Assembly (NCBI GenBank): GCA_003507655.1
Contig: DNUZ01000034.1
Span: forward strand, 1 to 45,634
Direction: 5' to 3'
DNA from: Lachnospiraceae bacterium
GTDB lineage: Bacteria > Bacillota > Clostridia > Lachnospirales > Lachnospiraceae
DNA: 45,634 nt
The notes beneath the pieces were generated by a model. That model saw only the letters and a program-made list of their open reading frames with translations, ran no database searches and had not been told where the DNA came from. Of the stretch, positions 44,244 through 45,634 are shown piece after piece; position 1 is the stretch's first letter; each line of letters opens with the position of its first letter. The position numbers and the translations under genes were made by a program.

Positions 44244-44906
44244 TTATCCTCTTATCCTTTCTTCCAGTACAGTATCCTCAGTTGCTATCACTGTTCCTTG
44301 CTTCAAAGTCAAAATGACATCTGCTTCCTCTGCCAGTTCCTTACTATGTGTAACCACAATCACGCATTTGTCCTGATCATGTGCCAGACTTTTAAAAATC
44401 TCGACAATATCCTTTGCAGTATCTTCATCCAGATTTCCTGTCGGTTCATCAGCAAGTAACACTGGCGCTTTACTTGCCAACGCTCTTGCGATTGCCACAC
44501 GTTGTTGCTGACCACCGGAAAGCTGCATTACATTTCTCTTTCTCGTAGATTTATCAATTCCCATCTGTGTCAAAAGCATCTCTGCATCAGCGTTTCCTCC
44601 GAGCTTTACATTTTCCACAGGTGTCAGATAATCGATCAGATTATAATTCTGAAACACCAATGAAATATGATTTTTTCTGTGGTTTGCCAATCCTTTTTCC
44701 TCGATATTTTCTCCATTCATGTCAATCTCTCCGGATATCGGAGAATCTAATCCTGCAAGCAACGATAAAAGTGTCGTTTTACCACTGCCGCTTGCGCCAA
44801 GAATGGCATACATCTTTCCTTTCTCAAACTGATAAGAAATCTGATCTAAGACCATTTTATCTTTTTGTGATTTATAAAAATAAGAAATATTTTTCAGTTC
44901 TAACAT
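44244..44906 (-). CDS. ABC transporter ATP-binding protein (LolD/MacB-type)
   Basis: The 220-residue ATPase has Walker A GASGSGKTTLLSLLAGLD (about 37-54), signature LSGGQQQRVAIARAL, Walker B VLLADEPTGNLDED and the H-loop VTHSKE. It is of the class that works with FtsX-type permeases (efflux of peptides or lipoproteins, bacitracin-type resistance). ATG follows AAGGAG, 12 nt after the permease stop. Its permease partner appears truncated here. Confidence 0.93.
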   Translation of the reverse strand: MLELKNISYFYKSQKDKMVLDQISYQFEKGKMYAILGASGSGKTTLLSLLAGLDSPISGEIDMNGENIEEKGLANHRKNHISLVFQNYNLIDYLTPVENVKLGGNADAEMLLTQMGIDKSTRKRNVMQLSGGQQQRVAIARALASKAPVLLADEPTGNLDEDTAKDIVEIFKSLAHDQDKCVIVVTHSKELAEEADVILTLKQGTVIATEDTVLEERIRG

Positions 44907-44918
44907 ACGCTTACTCCT

Positions 44919-45425
44919 TTAACTCATCTTGCTCAAAATATCCTTTGGCTTCTGACTTGCAATATAAATACCAGAACCCAAAACAGAAACTACAATCATT
45001 CCCATTGTGGAGATGGCAGTAAAAAAAACTACTTCCGTTCCAATATTCACAGACACACCTACCACACTGCTTTCCGTCTCTGTAACAGACTTTGCAACCA
45101 TTCCTTCTTCTGCCTGATTTCGTTCCAATTCTTCCTGTAGCTGATAACCAACAAGGTAGTCAGCAACCTGCTTTGACACAAAAGGTGCTGAGAAAGTAGC
45201 CAGAACAAATGCAACTGCACCAATCAATAACCCTTCCATTAATACCTGTAATACAATCGTTCCCTTTCCTTTCCCGATAGATAGCAGAACACCCATTTCA
45301 TGTACCCGGTTTTTCATCCAAAATAGGAATACAAAAAGCAGAATAAGAACACTTGACACCATGACAAATACAAGAATCAGGGAGCTTGATGTAAAAGAAT
45401 TTGCTGAAGATGGCGTGATCCACGT
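44919..45425 (-). pseudogene. Truncated FtsX-type ABC permease, C-terminal part
   Basis: The frame encodes the last transmembrane unit of an FtsX permease: LILVFVMVSSVLILLFVFLF, the cytoplasmic MKNRVHEMGVLLSIGKGKGT motif, two more hydrophobic segments and a final SQKPKDILSKMS. Full-length relatives have several hundred more N-terminal residues; here the frame closes at a TAG at 45426-45428 with no start codon or ribosome site in a sensible place. An internal ATG at 45362 lies within a membrane helix. A plus-strand partial frame takes over, so the permease is probably broken by rearrangement. Confidence 0.65.
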
Positions 45426-45634
45426 CTATTCAAATGAGACTGGAAAAGACGTTGCCCAGATACCATTAACCAAACTGTCTGAACTGGAAAAAGAAGTAAA
45501 AGATTTTGTAGAATATAAGCTATCTACATACAAGGTGGCTAATCCTACCAAACGTTCTGACCTGGTTCCAAAGTCCATTTATGCTTTTGATATTCCAAAT
45601 GAAATTGCAAGAGTAAAACGCTACAAGGAATATG
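45361..45634 (+). CDS. Partial plus-strand reading frame at the window edge
   Basis: From ATG at 45361 a frame runs open to the end (MTNTRIRELDVKEFAEDGVI...). The stretch from about residue 8 (KEFAEDGVIHVYSNETGKDV, SELEKEVKDFVEYKLSTYK) reads as a genuine soluble protein. No ribosome site precedes the ATG, and its first 20 codons are antisense to the permease remnant, so the true start or junction is uncertain. I do not recognise the family; the gene continues beyond the window. Confidence 0.45.
   Translation, partial: MTNTRIRELDVKEFAEDGVIHVYSNETGKDVAQIPLTKLSELEKEVKDFVEYKLSTYKVANPTKRSDLVPKSIYAFDIPNEIARVKRYKEY

Noticed and set aside
1..45634. CRISPR array, tRNA or rRNA genes
   Set aside because: No regularly spaced direct repeats and no cloverleaf or rRNA signatures were seen on reading through.

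Overview
The window looks like a chromosomal segment of a Lachnospiraceae-type Clostridium relative (Roseburia/Agathobacter/Eubacterium rectale-like). This is inferred from moderate-to-low GC, strong AGGAGG ribosome binding sites, the paired GlgC/GlgD ADP-glucose pyrophosphorylase, a YtvI-type permease, an S-box (SAM-I) riboswitch in front of metK, DnaD/DnaI-type primosome genes and a small protein resembling the Lachnospiraceae DUF6465 family. No rRNA, tRNA, CRISPR array or intact insertion sequence was recognised.

Region 1-36 kb is a core block. It starts with a gene-poor stretch holding two palindromic repeats, then a YtvI-type permease, an RluA-type pseudouridine synthase, a response regulator/histidine kinase pair, and metK behind a SAM-I riboswitch with a 158-bp palindromic MITE-like element lodged in its leader. 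Next come an HD-GYP protein, murA, and a leftward group glmU(N-domain)-pth-mfd-prsA-like, reminiscent of the glmU-prs-ctc-pth-mfd region of Bacillus. After that are glgC-glgD, murC, a DnaA-box cluster in front of a dnaD-dnaI-like operon, prs, a leftward HPr-like/DUF6465-like pair, a large membrane-anchored extracellular protein with a degenerate C39-like tail, an EamA permease joined to a LacI-fold/GGDEF protein, a His-rich CsoR-type repressor, a membrane diguanylate cyclase, an LTA-synthase-like enzyme, a CDF metal transporter and a VOC protein. Three c-di-GMP enzymes (one HD-GYP, two GGDEF) lie within about 25 kb.

Region 36.1-43.0 kb is visibly more AT-rich and is a compact leftward defence island. 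It contains an N6-adenine DNA methylase, an 8-nt-overlapping small protein with a PD-(D/E)XK-like motif, and, behind its own predicted promoter, a SIR2 NADase domain followed by a STAND-like P-loop/helical-repeat protein. The SIR2 and STAND parts are in different frames, separated exactly at a run of nine A residues; one base fewer would make one protein of about 845 residues. This is the most interesting locus: a methylase/nuclease pair next to a candidate abortive-infection NADase whose expression may depend on homopolymer slippage.

Region 43.0-45.6 kb holds a Phd/ParE-type toxin-antitoxin pair, a receiver-less winged-helix regulator, a 26-aa ORF, an ABC ATPase and a truncated FtsX-type permease. 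The permease is interrupted by an oppositely oriented partial reading frame at the right edge, which suggests a rearranged or mobile-element boundary.
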